Part shown: one piece after another, positions 1 through 13,664 of the stretch | How positions within the stretch are numbered: position 1 is the stretch's first letter | Layout of the letters: every line of letters begins with the position of its first letter | NCBI GenBank assembly: GCA_963082875.1 | Contig: OY720103.1 | Location: 434,001 to 498,000, forward strand | Length of the DNA: 64,000 nt | Reading direction: 5' to 3' | Source of the DNA: Corella eumyota | Lineage: Eukaryota; Chordata; Ascidiacea; Phlebobranchia; Corellidae | The notes under the pieces: generated by a model | Database searches by the model: none | Told to the model about the DNA's origin: nothing | The model's input: only the letters and a program-made list of their open reading frames with translations | Program-made: the position numbers and the translations under genes

Positions 1-1038
1 ATTAATTTTTAACAAATATTTAATGATTGCTGTAGTCTAACAGACATTTAAATGATTAATGCTGTAAATAATTCTAGCAAAAAGTTTTTAATTTTGCAGT
101 AGTTTTGTTTGTTTTTAGTTTTTTGGCGCAAATCTTTATTTTAATGCAAAAAAACTTTTAAAGATTTCGATTTTATTTTTTACAGTGTTTTGTTTTTCAA
201 AATTTGGTTCATTTTTAATCTGTAATATTTTTATAAACTTTAAATTTTAATGTATATCCTAACCACTGTGTAAATTTTATTAACATTTTTAAATAGTTTA
301 TATCTTTAATTAAATTTTAATTTTTAATAACCCTTTGTAAATTTTCGAATATTTGTAACATTGTGATTATATATATTGGTGCCTTTTCAATCATATACAA
401 CTTGCATAGAATATTAACTTTTTAACATAAAATAATGATTGTTTTTAACTTCTTGTGCTTGAATTGCAAATTTTTGTTGATCGTTAAATATTTCTTCATT
501 TTGCTTACAGTTTTGTTGGTGCTGAATATTTTGCTTTTTTGTTCTTAAAAACAATTTCTTTAACTTGTAAATGCTTTAGACTTGGTGTAAGTTGAAATAA
601 GTTCTTAGTTTATTTTTCTGCCCCCATTTCCAATCAAAACCTTAACCAGTTCATCTCAAAACATGCTGCTCCAAGTAAGACTGTACTAGATATTGCGTAG
701 AATATTTAAAGAATATTTTAAAATGCTTGTTTTGCCTCTAACACATCGATGGTGATAATATTTTGATAGATAAGAAAACAAGGTGAGTAATGTTGAGGAT
801 AAACAAAAATGTAATTAACGCCCGACATATTCAGTTACAACTTTTGTTCGTTTCCTTCAAGAAAAAATTTCTGAAGGGTTTTTAATGAGTTTTTTTATTA
901 TTAACGTTTTTACTTAATATTAGTTAAAGTTTTCGGTATTAAGTGGTATAAGGTTAGAATATCTTTTAATTTATTTATAATTTCGTAATTAAAGTTGATA
1001 AATTTGTGTTATCTTAGATAAAATTGTTACGTTTAAAA
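1..1038. other. Intergenic / upstream of PDCD6
   Basis: AT-rich sequence with no credible ORF, tRNA or repeat that I could recognise. It probably holds the promoter and 5' UTR of the penta-EF-hand gene at its right edge. Confidence 0.4.
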
Positions 1039-2713
<1,675 letters not shown>

Positions 2714-3234
2714 CTTTCAGACAGAATAACTCGTTCATTTAAATTCGAAATAAATTGTGTTAATTTTTAATAACTGAAACCTAAAGTTTTGGTAATTATT
2801 GTAAAGTTTCACCAAATTTATTTTATTTTGTCATCTTGTAGAATCTGTAGTATCTCTATAACTAGATATGTGTTTGTAATTAGGTTTTATCTTATGTATT
2901 AGGATGAATCAGAAATTCTAACTTAAAGTGTAACCTATTGATCTTTAACAGATTTAAATTTGTGTTTTATGTATTCTTACTGCACTAATAATATCGTGTT
3001 ACTAATTCTTAAACTATTTTGTGTAAAACTGTAATTAAATGGCAACTTTAAAACAATTAGAGGTAATTAGATAAATTATAAAAAGTTTGGTTAGTGTAAA
3101 GACAGAATATTATATAATTTACAACTAGTAAGTCTTAGTTATTTCTAAACATTGGATGATCAAAGTTAGCCCCTTATTCAGTTTTGCTATAGAAACTTAC
3201 CCAATGATACGTTTTATAACTTTGTTTTAAATGT
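2714..3234. other. PDCD6 3' UTR and spacer
   Basis: It contains the PDCD6 3' UTR with AATAAA near 2748, then AT-rich spacer. Nothing else was recognised. Confidence 0.4.
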
Positions 3235-3306
3235 GGCCCTGTGGTGTAACGGTTAGCACTGTGGACTTTGAATCCATCGATCCGAGTTCAAATCTCGGCA
3301 GGACCT
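3235..3306 (+). tRNA. tRNA-Gln (anticodon TTG)
   Basis: This 72-nt sequence folds as a tRNA. Box A is TGGTGTAACGGTTAGCAC, the anticodon arm is GGA-CTTTGAA-TCC with anticodon TTG, and the T arm is CCGAG-TTCAAAT-CTCGG. It is very close to the metazoan tRNA-Gln(UUG) sequence. The acceptor stem has one C-A mismatch at the third pair. It is probably functional, but that mismatch leaves some doubt. Confidence 0.88.
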
Positions 3307-3734
3307 CTATTTTTGTTTTGATTATAATTTATTATTAAACCCTAAAATATTACTTTTAAACTATTTTTAAAATTATATAATTTTTTAAATACTTTGTTAT
3401 GTTAAAAAATGAATGTTTTTACTGTGTTCGCGAATCGGTTATAAACTTTGCTCTGTAAACAAACAAATTTTATTTTTACTACGTAAACTTTGCTTGGGGG
3501 AGATTTCATTGAAAAAAAAACGTTTTTGTATAAACGACAATGTTGAGTTTATTCAGAGTGAGTTTACATTCAAGGAATGCTTTAGTTCGACCACTTGTTC
3601 AATTAAAAAGGTAAATATTGGTGTTTTGTTATTAAACTTAGGCTAAGTTACTTAGCGAAATTTTTACGTGACTTCGTTATATTATATTTTAACTTGTTAA
3701 CCTTTTTGGGATATTATATGGATTAAAATTGCCT
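3307..3734. other. Spacer between tRNA-Gln and SINE
   Basis: AT-rich. One ORF of 77 codons at 3413-3646 has no recognisable motif and is not supported as a gene. Confidence 0.4.
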
Positions 3735-3893
3735 AATAATTAGACTGCTAATTAAGTGCTGGCTCAGCAAGAGTTTATATTGTTTATAGCACTTATATCA
3801 CCTGATTCAAGGGCACTACAGCATAAGAGCAGTGGGGATTGAACCCACGACCTCATGTAGTGTAGAAAGTGTTGTTACCATGAGGCTGCCGGT
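3735..3893 (-). mobile_element. tRNA-derived SINE copy, 3'-shortened
   Basis: Read on the minus strand, a tRNA-like head (CCGGCAGCCTCATGGTAACA, then GGGTTCAATCCCCACTGCTC) is followed by a body ending near CTGAGCCAGCACTTAAT. The same family occurs at 27470, 33589, 44390, 61811 and 63652. It resembles the tRNA-derived SINEs described from Ciona (the Cics-1 type); I assign the family from memory only. Confidence 0.7.
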
Positions 3894-3970
3894 TTTTGGT
3901 GTTGTATGGAACACTTAAAGAAGTAATTTTATAAAAATATTCGATATTTAGTTTATCGAATCAAAATAAA

Positions 3971-6315
3971 ATGAGAAATGTCCACACAACAACCGGATCT
4001 TGGGATTTAAGCGAGGAAAATATTTTCAGTGTCGACCACGAACAACTCAGAAACTCGTTGAAAACGGTAAAAATGAGTTTTTATATTTTATAATAAGGCT
4101 AACATCATCTGGATGTGAAAGTTTTAGTACAGAGTAACTTAAATTATCACCCAAACCAGACCTTTTATTATGCAATGTATATTGTTATCAGAATGCTTTT
4201 GTCTAAGTTTTAATTTATTTGTTTCAAAAACAAAATTGAAAATTGTAACTTTTTGTTTTTAACCCAGATAATAGAAAAGGAAATCAACCCGTTTGTAAAT
4301 TCTTGGGAGGAGAACAAAGAGTTTCCCGCTCACACCGTGTTTAAAACTTTAGGTGATGCAGGGTTCTTGGGAGTTTGTAAACCTCCAGGTGATCTTCATC
4401 TTCTTCATAATAATCCTAAACAGACTTTGTAACTCATATAGTATTTTTATTGGAACCCAATGTTAATTATCTCAATTACATTTAAGCCTGATTATTAAAA
4501 ATGTTTGAATTGTTTTATAGAGTTTGGAGGATTGGGATTGGATTACAGTTTCAGTATTGCAGCATCCGAGGAGTTGGGAACCATAAGATGTGGAGCAATC
4601 CCGATGGCAGTCGGAGTTCAAACTGATATGGCCACTCCTGCTTTGGCCAAGTAAGTGCATGTTTAAAAGTAGAACAAATTTTGTTTAATTAGTAAATTGT
4701 TATTAATTTTCAATTAATTTTATCTGTTATAAATACAGGTTTGGGAGTCAAGAACTAAAAGAAACATTTTTAGCCCCCTCCATAAAAGGGGATTTTGTTG
4801 CTTGTTTAGGGGTTAGTGAAACGGGGGCTGGGTCAGATGTTGCAAGTAAGTTTTAAATTTAATATATATTAACCGGTGTTAAAATTCGATCATTCTTGTT
4901 TAAATTTGTTTACAACTTTTAGGTATAAAAACTACAGCAAAGTCAGATGGAGATGACTTGATTATTAATGGAGGAAAAATGTGGATAACAAATGGATCAC
5001 AGGTTCAATAATTTATCCTTTATATGTTATATACTTAATGTTAGAAAACTTTAAAAAACAGTTTATCATGTAGGCAGATTGGATGTGTTGTCTTGCAAGT
5101 ACAAACCAGGGTAAAGCTCACCAAAATAAATCTTTAATTTGCGTTCCCATGGATACACCGGGGGTCACTGTTGCCAGGAAAATTGAGAAAATTGGGATGC
5201 ATTGTTCTGATACCGCTCAGGTTAAATTGATAAATTTATGAAGAGTTTCTCTAAATAAAAATGAATGTTTTAATTGCTTTCTCAACGATATTTTCCAGAT
5301 ATTCTTTGAAGATGTTCGAGTCCCGAAGAAATATATAATCGGTGAAGAAGGAATGGGTTTCACTTACCAAATGTTGCAGTTTCAAGAAGAAAGAATGTTT
5401 GCAATGGCTGCAGGTTAGTGTTTGTTTTTGTAAGCTTGTATTTGATTTCCAATAAAACCCTTTAGTGACCTCTAGTTAGATGCTTGCCACCACTGGCATC
5501 GATCCTGGGGTTGCAAGAGGTGCATGCACCCCCATTTATAATTTGTGCCACATTGTAGATTGTCTAAAACGGGCATTATTGTGAAACAAATAACGGTTGT
5601 CTGTTGCTTTATACAACGTAATAATTGTACTTCCCCGATTGTTAAAGACTAACTTGGTCTGCTATCTTTGCAAATATTAAATTTTAGACTGCTAAAGTTG
5701 TTTTTGTTGATTTGTCCATCACAAATTAATCATGAATAAATGTCATAGCATTACGTCCACTTGAAATGGTGATAGAAGAGACGATCGAGTATACTCGTGA
5801 TCGTAAAATATTTGGTCAATCTGTATTGGACAATCAAGTTGTTCACTTTAAACTTGCCGAGCTACAAACTGAGATTGAAGCTGCAAGATCGTTGTTGTAT
5901 CGAGCTGTTGGTGAGTTTACCCAATGTTAATAAATGAGAACAAACTAGTGACATGTTTCTAGTTTAACCGTATTTAATTTTTTTTAGACTTGTACATTAA
6001 AGGTCATGATGTGACAAACTTGGCTTCAATGGGCAAGTTAAAAATTGGAAGGTTAGTGAGGGAGACTTGTGACTGTTGTATGCAATATTGGGGGGGTATG
6101 GGCTACACCAATGAAACCCTTGTATCAAGAATGTACAGGTAAAATGTGACCTATACCAACTTTTTGTCAATTTTTTAAACTCAATTTAAAATAAAGTTAT
6201 TTCTTTATTGTTAAACAGGGACATGAGATTACTTTCTATAGGAGGAGGAGCAGATGAGGTGATGTTGTCGATTATTTGCAAGTACATGGGAACCCTGCCG
6301 AAACCTCAAAAATAA
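3971..6315 (+). CDS. Acyl-CoA dehydrogenase, LCAD / acdh-6-like
   Basis: Ten exons (401 aa): 3971-4066, 4268-4388, 4521-4650, 4739-4845, 4923-5002, 5074-5220, 5299-5413, 5749-5910, 5988-6138, 6219-6315. The enzyme class is an FAD-dependent alpha,beta-dehydrogenase of acyl-CoAs in mitochondrial beta-oxidation, passing electrons to ETF. Family signatures are visible: LGVSETGAGSDVASIKT (FAD/substrate segment), GGKMWITNGSQADWM, KIGMHCSDTAQIFFEDVRVP, YTRDRKIFGQ and CMQYWGGMGYTNE. The usual MCAD catalytic Glu position (YEG) reads IGGGADE here, whereas QFQEERM places a Glu where LCAD has its catalytic base. An LCAD-type mechanism is therefore inferred. No obvious mitochondrial presequence is present, so an upstream exon is possible. 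AATAAA lies near 6523. Confidence 0.88.
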
Positions 6316-6588
6316 TCAAGAAACCATAACTTGTATTATTCTGTAATTTGTTCCCTAATTTCGCCATTTTCTTGGTTAAGTTAAGCTTTCTTGGGTTTGC
6401 GTTGAGTTATTGAACTAAACTTTTATCAAGAATTATGAATTAATTTTTGCATTTATTTTTACTATGCAGTTGCTTGTTAATTTATTTAAAGTATAAACTA
6501 TTTTTAATCGTTTATTTAATTCAAATAAAAGTGCTACGATGATGTGTCTTGTTTATTTGTGGGAAGCGATTTTAAAATCAATTGTTTT
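6316..6588. other. Acyl-CoA dehydrogenase 3' UTR
   Basis: AT-rich 3' UTR with AATAAA near 6523. Nothing else was seen. Confidence 0.4.
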
Positions 6589-7127
6589 GTACATAGAGAT
6601 ACTAATATATACACTAGAGTAGGTGTTGCTAGGCAGTTGTTCACTGCAAATTGTCGCAAATTAAAGCCCGATTTGCCATACTGGCCAGAGTTGCCATTTG
6701 CAATTTTTGAACAATTTACTTATTATTTTTATGTTAAAATTTAAAAATTATCTAGCAAAGTTAATACAAAAATTCCAAAAAAAATGTATAAAATAGCACT
6801 ATACAAGTAAAACACTTCGATTTTTACAAATAGTTATTAAACAGGCAACCTCTATGGCACAGGTTTGCAAGACCACTTTAAAATGATAAAAAATCAAGAA
6901 AATTCGCTTTTTAATAAAAAGATAACATTTTTTTATTGATCAATGATTTAAATAGATTAAATTAAACGTAAAAAAATGTTTATTTTAGTTTCCTAAAAAC
7001 AATCTAAAAGTTTAAATTTTGCTTTGGCAACTCTGGCGAGTATGGCAAATCGGTCTTCAATTTGCGACACAAAATGGATGCGAAGCCCACTCTAGTGTAT
7101 ATATTAGTATCTCTATGGTTTTGTACA
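6589..7127. mobile_element. Long inverted-repeat (foldback) element
   Basis: The arms 6589-6696 and 7025-7127 are reverse complements of each other over long stretches. The left arm holds ACATAGAGATACTAATATAT and ATTTGCCATACTGGCCAGAG; the right arm holds the inverted forms, with a variable middle part. The ~330-bp interior is AT-rich and non-coding. The right arm runs straight into the 39-bp tandem array. This could be a MITE or two inverted copies of a short repeat. Confidence 0.6.
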
Positions 7128-7765
7128 CATTGTGGTCACTACCCTTAGTAACATAAGTGTACACATTGTGGTCATAACTATTGTTATAATTAGTGTACAC
7201 ATTTCGTTCATAACCCATATTTAAATATTTAGTTTTGACATTTCGGTAATAACCTATATTTAAATATTTAGTGTACACATTTCGGTAATAACCTTTATTT
7301 AAATATTTAGTGTACACATTTCGGTCATAACCCATATTTAAATATTTGATGTACACATTTCGTTCATAACCCGTATTTAAATATTTAGTTTTGACATTTC
7401 GGTAATAACCCATATTGAAATATTTAGTGTACACATTTCGGTCATAACCCATATTTAAATATTTAGTTTTGACATTTCGGTAATAACCTATATTTAAAAA
7501 TTTGATGTACACATTTCGGTCATAACCCATATATAAATAATTAGTGTTCACATTTCGGTCATAACCCATATTTAAATATTTGATGTACACATTTCGGTCA
7601 TAACCCACATTTAAAAATTTGATGTACACATTTCGGTCATAACCCATATTTAAATAATTAGTGTACACATTTCGGTCATAACCCATATTTAAATAATTAG
7701 TGTACACATTTCGGTCATAACCCATATTTAAATAATTAGTGTACACATTTCGGTCATAACCCAAA
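7128..7765. repeat. 39-bp minisatellite, about 16 units
   Basis: The unit reads on the plus strand as GTGTACACATTTCGGTCATA followed by ACCCATATTTAAATAATTA, with variants (AGTTTTGACATTTCGGTAAT). Units nearest 7765 are most uniform and those near 7130 most diverged. Because 39 is divisible by three, the minus strand stays open for 235 codons. This is more simply explained by unit length than by coding. Confidence 0.85.
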
Positions 7766-8248
7766 TTGAGTTTTTGGACCGCAAGATGATGAACCAGAGC
7801 AATTTTATTTTGATCTTATTTTATAAACTTTAATTTCGTTGACCGCGAGATGATGCACAAGAGCTGTTTATTATTTATCTTCAATTTAAATATACGACGA
7901 TATTGAATTCACTTATTTATTGTTTTTTAAGTTGTTTTTAAGCAATATTTGTTAGTTTTAAACGTTATTATAGTTATAAACATGTATTTTACTAGATTTA
8001 TTGTGTTTTAAACTGTTTAAATTTCGTTAAAACCATAACCAAGTAATTAAGTGCCCCGGGCAGTTTAAAGCAGGTTTCCTTAAGAAAACAAGCAAAAAAG
8101 AGTTTTTAGATGAAATGAAAAGATTAAAAACTAGCTCTTAGTGCTAGAAAAGGTTCATTGCTGGTAATGTGTGCGTAAACTTTAACAAAATCTTCTAAAC
8201 TTTTCTTATTTTGTTTAAATAAACTTTGTGTTTAGATAGTAATTAAAA
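7766..8248. other. Spacer upstream of the DIPK-like gene
   Basis: It contains a short repeated phrase GACCGCAAGATGATG / GACCGCGAGATGATGCACAA near 7777 and 7839. Otherwise it is AT-rich without recognisable features, and probably holds the promoter of the next gene. Confidence 0.35.
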
Positions 8249-9744
8249 ATGTTTAAAAATAGAAGAATAATTAGTTTTTTGGGCACAACATGTTGCTTAT
8301 TATACAGTGTTCACATAAGTCTTAGATTATTTGTTAACAATGATCATCAATGCAGTTACGGAGTTGCAAAAGACATCGAGAACAACTTCCAGGAGACCCC
8401 GGAATGGCGGAATAGAACGGAGTCTAATATGGCTCCGTATTTTGAACGAACTGATTATTTTGACTGTGTGGATTTTTTAAAGATACCGAATACAACTCAA
8501 ATAGTAAAAGAAAATACGAAGGGGAATAGAGGAGTTTCTTTTATGAAAGTTAGGATTGATAAAGTTACAATTCCAGCTGTATATAAAGTCGCTACAAAGT
8601 AAGTAGAAAATATATTAAAATTTGTTTATTGGAATCTATTCACGTAGTTTATAAGGTCATATTAATGTTATTTCTATTTATAAAATGTTTAAACCAATTT
8701 AAAATACATAAAAAGTTGTTTTTTTTAGCTTGTTGTCAACAGTATCCGACGAATATAAATATAATACAGCAAAGCGGGAAATCGAGTTTTTGACGAAGCT
8801 CCGCGGATTGCCAGGGATTCCAAAACTTTTTGGATCGTGCATACAAGAATTTACAACCAGGTTATTTAATGTAAAAGTGTTCTAAAAGAAAATTAAAACT
8901 TTTTGCAAGATCAAAATTATTAATAAATAAATAACCTGACCTCTTTACGCATTAATCTTGTATTAAACACTATATAGATATCTGGTAGAACGTATTACAG
9001 GCTACCCAATGTGCGATGACAACGGGACAACGATCGAATGCGCAAGTGGATCTTATATACTGAGTGTTATTGAAGACTCTGATGACCCTGCGTTATCCGC
9101 TATAAAACTTGCCAAGTCCACAGTTCGACTTTTCACTTTATTAGGTAATTGTTATATTTGATAGTGTAAAATATTAGGTGTAATTGCCATAACCTATGCA
9201 ACAAAATCTTATTCTTATTTTGCAGAAGAACGACATTACCTCTTTGAGGATATTTCGGGCTTGAATTTAATGTTTACCGACGACTGGGAATTGTTTCTTG
9301 TAGACGCTGATTCTCTCGTGTTTTATAACGAATCAAGAATATATTCCAAACTAGCTTGTACTTACGATAACCAATGTTATGGACCTACGGGCAACTTGTG
9401 GATCGATTTATCCCTGAACTCAAAGATTTACAAAACTTGTTCAGATTTAAATGGTATATGTGAAAATAAGAGATGTAGAGGCTTCGGGGTGGACCTACAT
9501 GCTTGTGGGATGGCAGAGTGGTATCTTTGCAGGTTTAACAAGTAAGTGCTTGGTGTAATTCATATTTTTTTAGCTTAAATATTGTTGCTTACTATCAAAC
9601 TAATGTTACAGATTTTTTACTGGAAAACTCAAAGAAGAATACGAGCAAATTTGTTCTTGTCTCCGGCAACCGAACCCACGTGATCGATGTTCGTTTAAAT
9701 TCGCGCTCGGAAAACTTGAAGAAATGAGTTCAAGATATTTTTAA
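8249..9744 (+). CDS. FAM69/DIPK-like divergent secretory-pathway kinase
   Basis: Five exons: 8249-8598, 8729-8860, 8978-9144, 9226-9541, 9612-9744 (365 aa). An N-terminal hydrophobic segment (about residues 9-28) suggests a signal anchor or signal peptide, and a Cys-rich C-terminal third suggests a lumenal fold. Kinase-like elements can be traced: IPAVYKVA (VAIK-type Lys), KREIEFLTKL (helix C Glu), GIPKLFGSC, and FEDISGLNLMF then FLVDADSLVF, in the places of the catalytic and DFG loops. HRD is absent and DFG reads DAD. The order of elements and the C-terminal Cys pattern recall the FAM69 (DIPK1, PIP49_C) family of ER/Golgi proteins. Whether it phosphorylates anything is unknown. Other FAM20/DIPK relatives remain possible. 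Confidence 0.6.
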
Positions 9745-10464
9745 ATTAGTTTCCTTTTTCTTTAATTGAGTTAATATTTGTCAAAGTTTTAAATTTACGT
9801 TGATTAAGTAAAATATATCGAAGTGCTTTTTATTATTTAAGTATAAAGGGTTTTTATTTTATGTTTGCACACCAAATAAACAACGAGATATACGTTCATT
9901 TATTTTCATTAGGCCTTAAATAATTTATAAAGTACAATTTTTGGATTATTAACTAAAATACCAAACATATTTAATCAAAATAAAGAAATTGAAAACACAT
10001 ATACGCGAAACCCTTTATTTTAAATGAAGGGTAAAAACTTAACCACTATAAATAAATTGAGCGGTTAAAGTTACCGAGGCAGTATAGCAAAAGGTTATAC
10101 AAAAATTTCAACGTGGTGTAAAAGTTTTTTAAAGTTGGTTGAAGTGTTTTCCAACCTCATTTTATTTTCGTTCCAGCTGTCTAGTAAAAAGTTTTTTCTA
10201 TAGAAAATGGTTTTTTGCTTTAAAATTGCTTGATTTGCAGGTTTCGAAAGAATAAATTGGGTTGGTGGTTAATTAAATTGTGCTTTGTTCTTCACATATT
10301 CAAATGGTAAGTTTATTGTGAGTATTTTTTATCAATTAGCCTAAATAAGCTGACAGGCAGGATCAATTTTTTTAACTGTCAGCGTATTTTTACCGTCAGA
10401 CTGTAGAATAAACGAACTAATGTTTTCACAGTCTGACTGTAGTTCCTTTTGCTTCATCTTAATT
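9745..10464. other. DIPK-like 3' UTR and 5' region of the ELAV-like gene
   Basis: A poly(A) signal (AAATAAACAA) lies near 9872. Around 10290-10306 a candidate 5' UTR exon of the ELAV-like gene ends AAATG before a GTAAGT donor. At about 10390-10440 CGTCAGACTGTAG and CACAGTCTGACTG form a small inverted repeat. Confidence 0.35.
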
Positions 10465-10935
10465 AAGGAAGGTCAACTGTAGGGTTTACTTTTGCAGGAT
10501 TATGTTAATTTCATAAATTTCAAATCAGTTGAAAAATATCTTGCGGATTTTTATAAATAACGTATTAGTGGTATAAAAAAACACTAGTTAATTTACAATA
10601 AGTGCTTTAAAGAGACAATACTAAATTACATGATACGGGATAGTGTGGAACAGTATGTAAACGTTAACAAAGATTCGCAGAATGCGGGATTGAGCAGCAT
10701 TTTTGTATTTTAATGCGGGATGAATGCAGTATTTACCTCAAAAGCTAAGGAATATTGCGGAATTGACTTAAAAGTGCAAGGGAAGATTAAAAAAGGGTTT
10801 AAAAATTCTGTCCTTTTTCACATTCAGCGATTTTTTGTTAAGGTTTACATACAGTCTTGGTATTTCCCGCACTGAATGCACAACTTAATGCATTCCCTAT
10901 TTTTGTACAACCCCTTTAAAGTTGACCTTCCAATG
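10465..10935. mobile_element. Foldback MITE-like element in the ELAV-like 5' intron
   Basis: The ends GGAAGGTCAACTGTAGGG and TTAAAGTTGACCTTCC are inverted. A second, inner pair is longer: ATGTAAACGTTAACAAAGAT near 10652 against TTTTTGTTAAGGTTTACATA near 10835. No ORF is present. The insertion target was not certain; flanks include TTAATTAA on the left. Confidence 0.5.
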
Positions 10936-11684
10936 TTAAGAATAAATCCAAAAACAATTCAATGTATTTTGGAAATACAATATGTATTATCAATGAGAAT
11001 TACAAAGTAGAATCTAAATTTTTTTTTCTTTTTTTTTCCAACATTTTTTTTCAGCTGGATAATTTCTAATTTTCTACTACTTTCAACAAGAATTGATTTT
11101 TTTACTTTTTGCTGGTTTTGTGAGTTTTTTTTATATTTTTTTAACTGATATTTATATAAATTTTTTATTTTTTTAAACTTTTTTTAAATTTTTATAAAGT
11201 TTAAACATTTTTTTTCAATTATAAACGCAGGACATCAAAAAAGAAAATGTAGCAAAAAATAAAATAAGTTTTTTTTAAGATTTTCTGTCAAACATTTTAA
11301 CAAACTGTAACATAAATATTAGTGATAGTTATATTACTAAACATTTTAATGATGAAAGTCTAAAATTTTAAAGTTTTAAATATGAGCAAACCTAGATTTT
11401 TTAAATTCATGCTAGTTGTAAGGTTTGTTAATGTCGGTTATCTTAAAATATTAATAAGAAATAATTTGGTTTGTATTTTGTGCAAATCACATCGCAGCTA
11501 AAATAGATAAACTATTGTTCTAACCAAAATATTTAAAGGTCTATAGCATGAAAGAACAACTTTTATGAGTTTTATTAACAGTATTAGTCTAAAGAAACAC
11601 ACAAAAAACAAAATGAAATAAAGTTTATCTCACAGATTTTTAATATTTAGTTTTTTTTCAGGCCACCAAGAATAACAAAACAGG

Positions 11685-13664
11685 ATGGAGTCCACTTCAA
11701 ACGACATCAAAACCAACCTGATCATCAACTACCTTCCACAGACTCTCACAGATGATGAATTTTACGGGTTATTTGCTGGTGTGGGGAACGTAACTTCAGC
11801 CAGGATTATAAGAGACAAAAAAACTGGGTATAGGTAAGCAAAATGGTGTTTCTTAATAGTAAAATAAATACTTTTAACTGATGTTTATATTGTTATAAAA
11901 AATAACTTAACCAAAAGCAGTCTCTTTATATTTGTGTTTTGAATTTAGTTTTGGTTATGGTTTTGTTGATTATGCAACTCCTCAAGAGGCAGCAAACGCG
12001 ATCGAGAAACTTCATGGATACAAACTTCAACATAAAACCATTAAAGTTGCTTACTCACAACCATCAGGCCACCAGACAAAGAATATCAACTTGTATGTGT
12101 CGGGACTCAAACCTGAGACCACTGAGGAGGAACTTAAAGAGAGATTTGAACCATTTGGTAAGTAGGAGATTTATTATGTTGGGGTAAATATAAAAGATTG
12201 TTTTATGACAATAAATAAATTGTTTTGTATTTACTAAACTGAGATACCTGAAGTCTAGCATTGGGTAATGTTATAAAACCCTTATGATTTGGTAACTTAT
12301 TGGTTTTAATTACAAAGGTAACGTGGTCCAAGTACGGACGTTAAAAGACAAGAACACCGGGTTGTGCCAGAGAATTGGATTTGTTTTGTTTTCATCCAGA
12401 GCCGAGGCCAACTACGCTGTTAACGTGAGTTCAACATTTATTAAAATATTAAACTTAATTATTCAAGTCTTTTGTTAATTTGTTGATGATTTAACAGAGT
12501 TTGAACGGTCAAAACTTTATGGAAGACAGCCAGGAGGCAATGGTCGTTAAATTTGCTCGAACGGAACAAAAACCTCCCCCAGAAAACTTTAAAAACTTTC
12601 AGAGCATCGTCATGGTGAGTTGATATAAGTTTATCTTTTCTTCTTTTATTTTAACAACTTTTTTTATGTTTCAGGGAAATAATTACGGGGCTGAAAATTA
12701 TGGTGGGGGTCGAGGGAATAAAGGGGGAGGCCCCATGAGAGGTCGGGGCTTTAAATCTAATCGAGGGGGAAGATTTACCCCAATGGGTGGAAATGGGTTA
12801 ACACAAAAATTTAATTTACAAATATATATGTTATTTTTTATTGTTTAAATATTTTCAAATTTTTGTTATTTTATGTTTAGTTACCCGAACCCCAACATGG
12901 GTTACAACAACAATTACCCAGGAACCCCAGGGTTTGGGTTCAATCCTTGCCCCACAAGTTACCCCGGAAACAACTTCAACAACTTTGGGACTTACCCGGG
13001 AGCAAATTTTGGGGGTTATGAAGGCTACCAAGCGGGGGCTAATAAATTCCCAACCAGTTACCCCCTAAAACAAGATTTTAACCCCAATAATAATAATTCT
13101 GGGGGCAGCAAAAGCACGGCTGAGGTAAGTTGAGATTGTTTGTTGTTTTATTTTCCTTAAGATTTTTATTCTAGATTTATATTTTTGTTTAGATAATTGT
13201 TTTTGTTTATGGGATTGGTCCAAACTGCTCGGAAGATGAATTGTTTGAAATGTTTAATTCCTTCGGAAATATTGTCGTAAGTTTTTGATTTAGAGTTTAT
13301 TACATAATGTTTAACCCCAGTCAACATAATTTATCATCTATATAATAGACAAGTCCTGAAATAGATTTAAACTTTGATTTAATTTATAAATATTTTTATA
13401 ACAGGCTAACAGTTGAAATTAAAATGCGGACTTCAATATAAGCTGCAAATAACTTGTAGTAAGAATCAAACCTTGGATTAATAATAAGTTAATAAAATTT
13501 TTTTCTCCCAGAGAGTAAACGTTATATTTGACCATGCCAAAGCGGCGGGGAAGGGTTACGGGTTCGTTACATTCTCAAGTATCATCGAAGCCACCGCTGC
13601 TGTTAATAAAATGAACAATTCCCCGTACAACGGGAAACTTCTTCAAGTTTCGATTAAATCATAA
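11685..13664 (+). CDS. ELAV/Hu-like RNA-binding protein, three RRMs
   Basis: Nine coding exons (394 aa): 11685-11833, 11949-12157, 12318-12424, 12498-12614, 12675-12796, 12881-13124, 13193-13276, 13512-13664, all in phase; the transcript may start with a non-coding exon near 10306. RRM1 opens KTNLIINYLPQTLTDDEF and contains FGYGFVDY; RRM2 opens NLYVSGLKPETTEEEL with IGFVLF; RRM3 opens IIVFVYGIGPNCSEDEL with KGYGFVTF. This RRM1-RRM2-long linker-RRM3 layout is that of ELAV/Hu proteins, which bind U/AU-rich mRNA and control stability and splicing. The linker is unusual: Gly/Arg-rich (GGGPMRGRGFKSNRGG) then Asn/Gly/Tyr/Pro-rich. I count eight exon blocks listed here. AATAAA lies near 13782. Confidence 0.85.

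Noticed and set aside
3413-3646. 77-codon ORF
   Set aside because: No motif, no splice context and AT-rich random composition.
7057-7764. 235-codon minus-strand ORF of MGYDRNVYTNYLN repeats
   Set aside because: It is explained by a 39-bp tandem repeat and runs into an inverted-repeat element.
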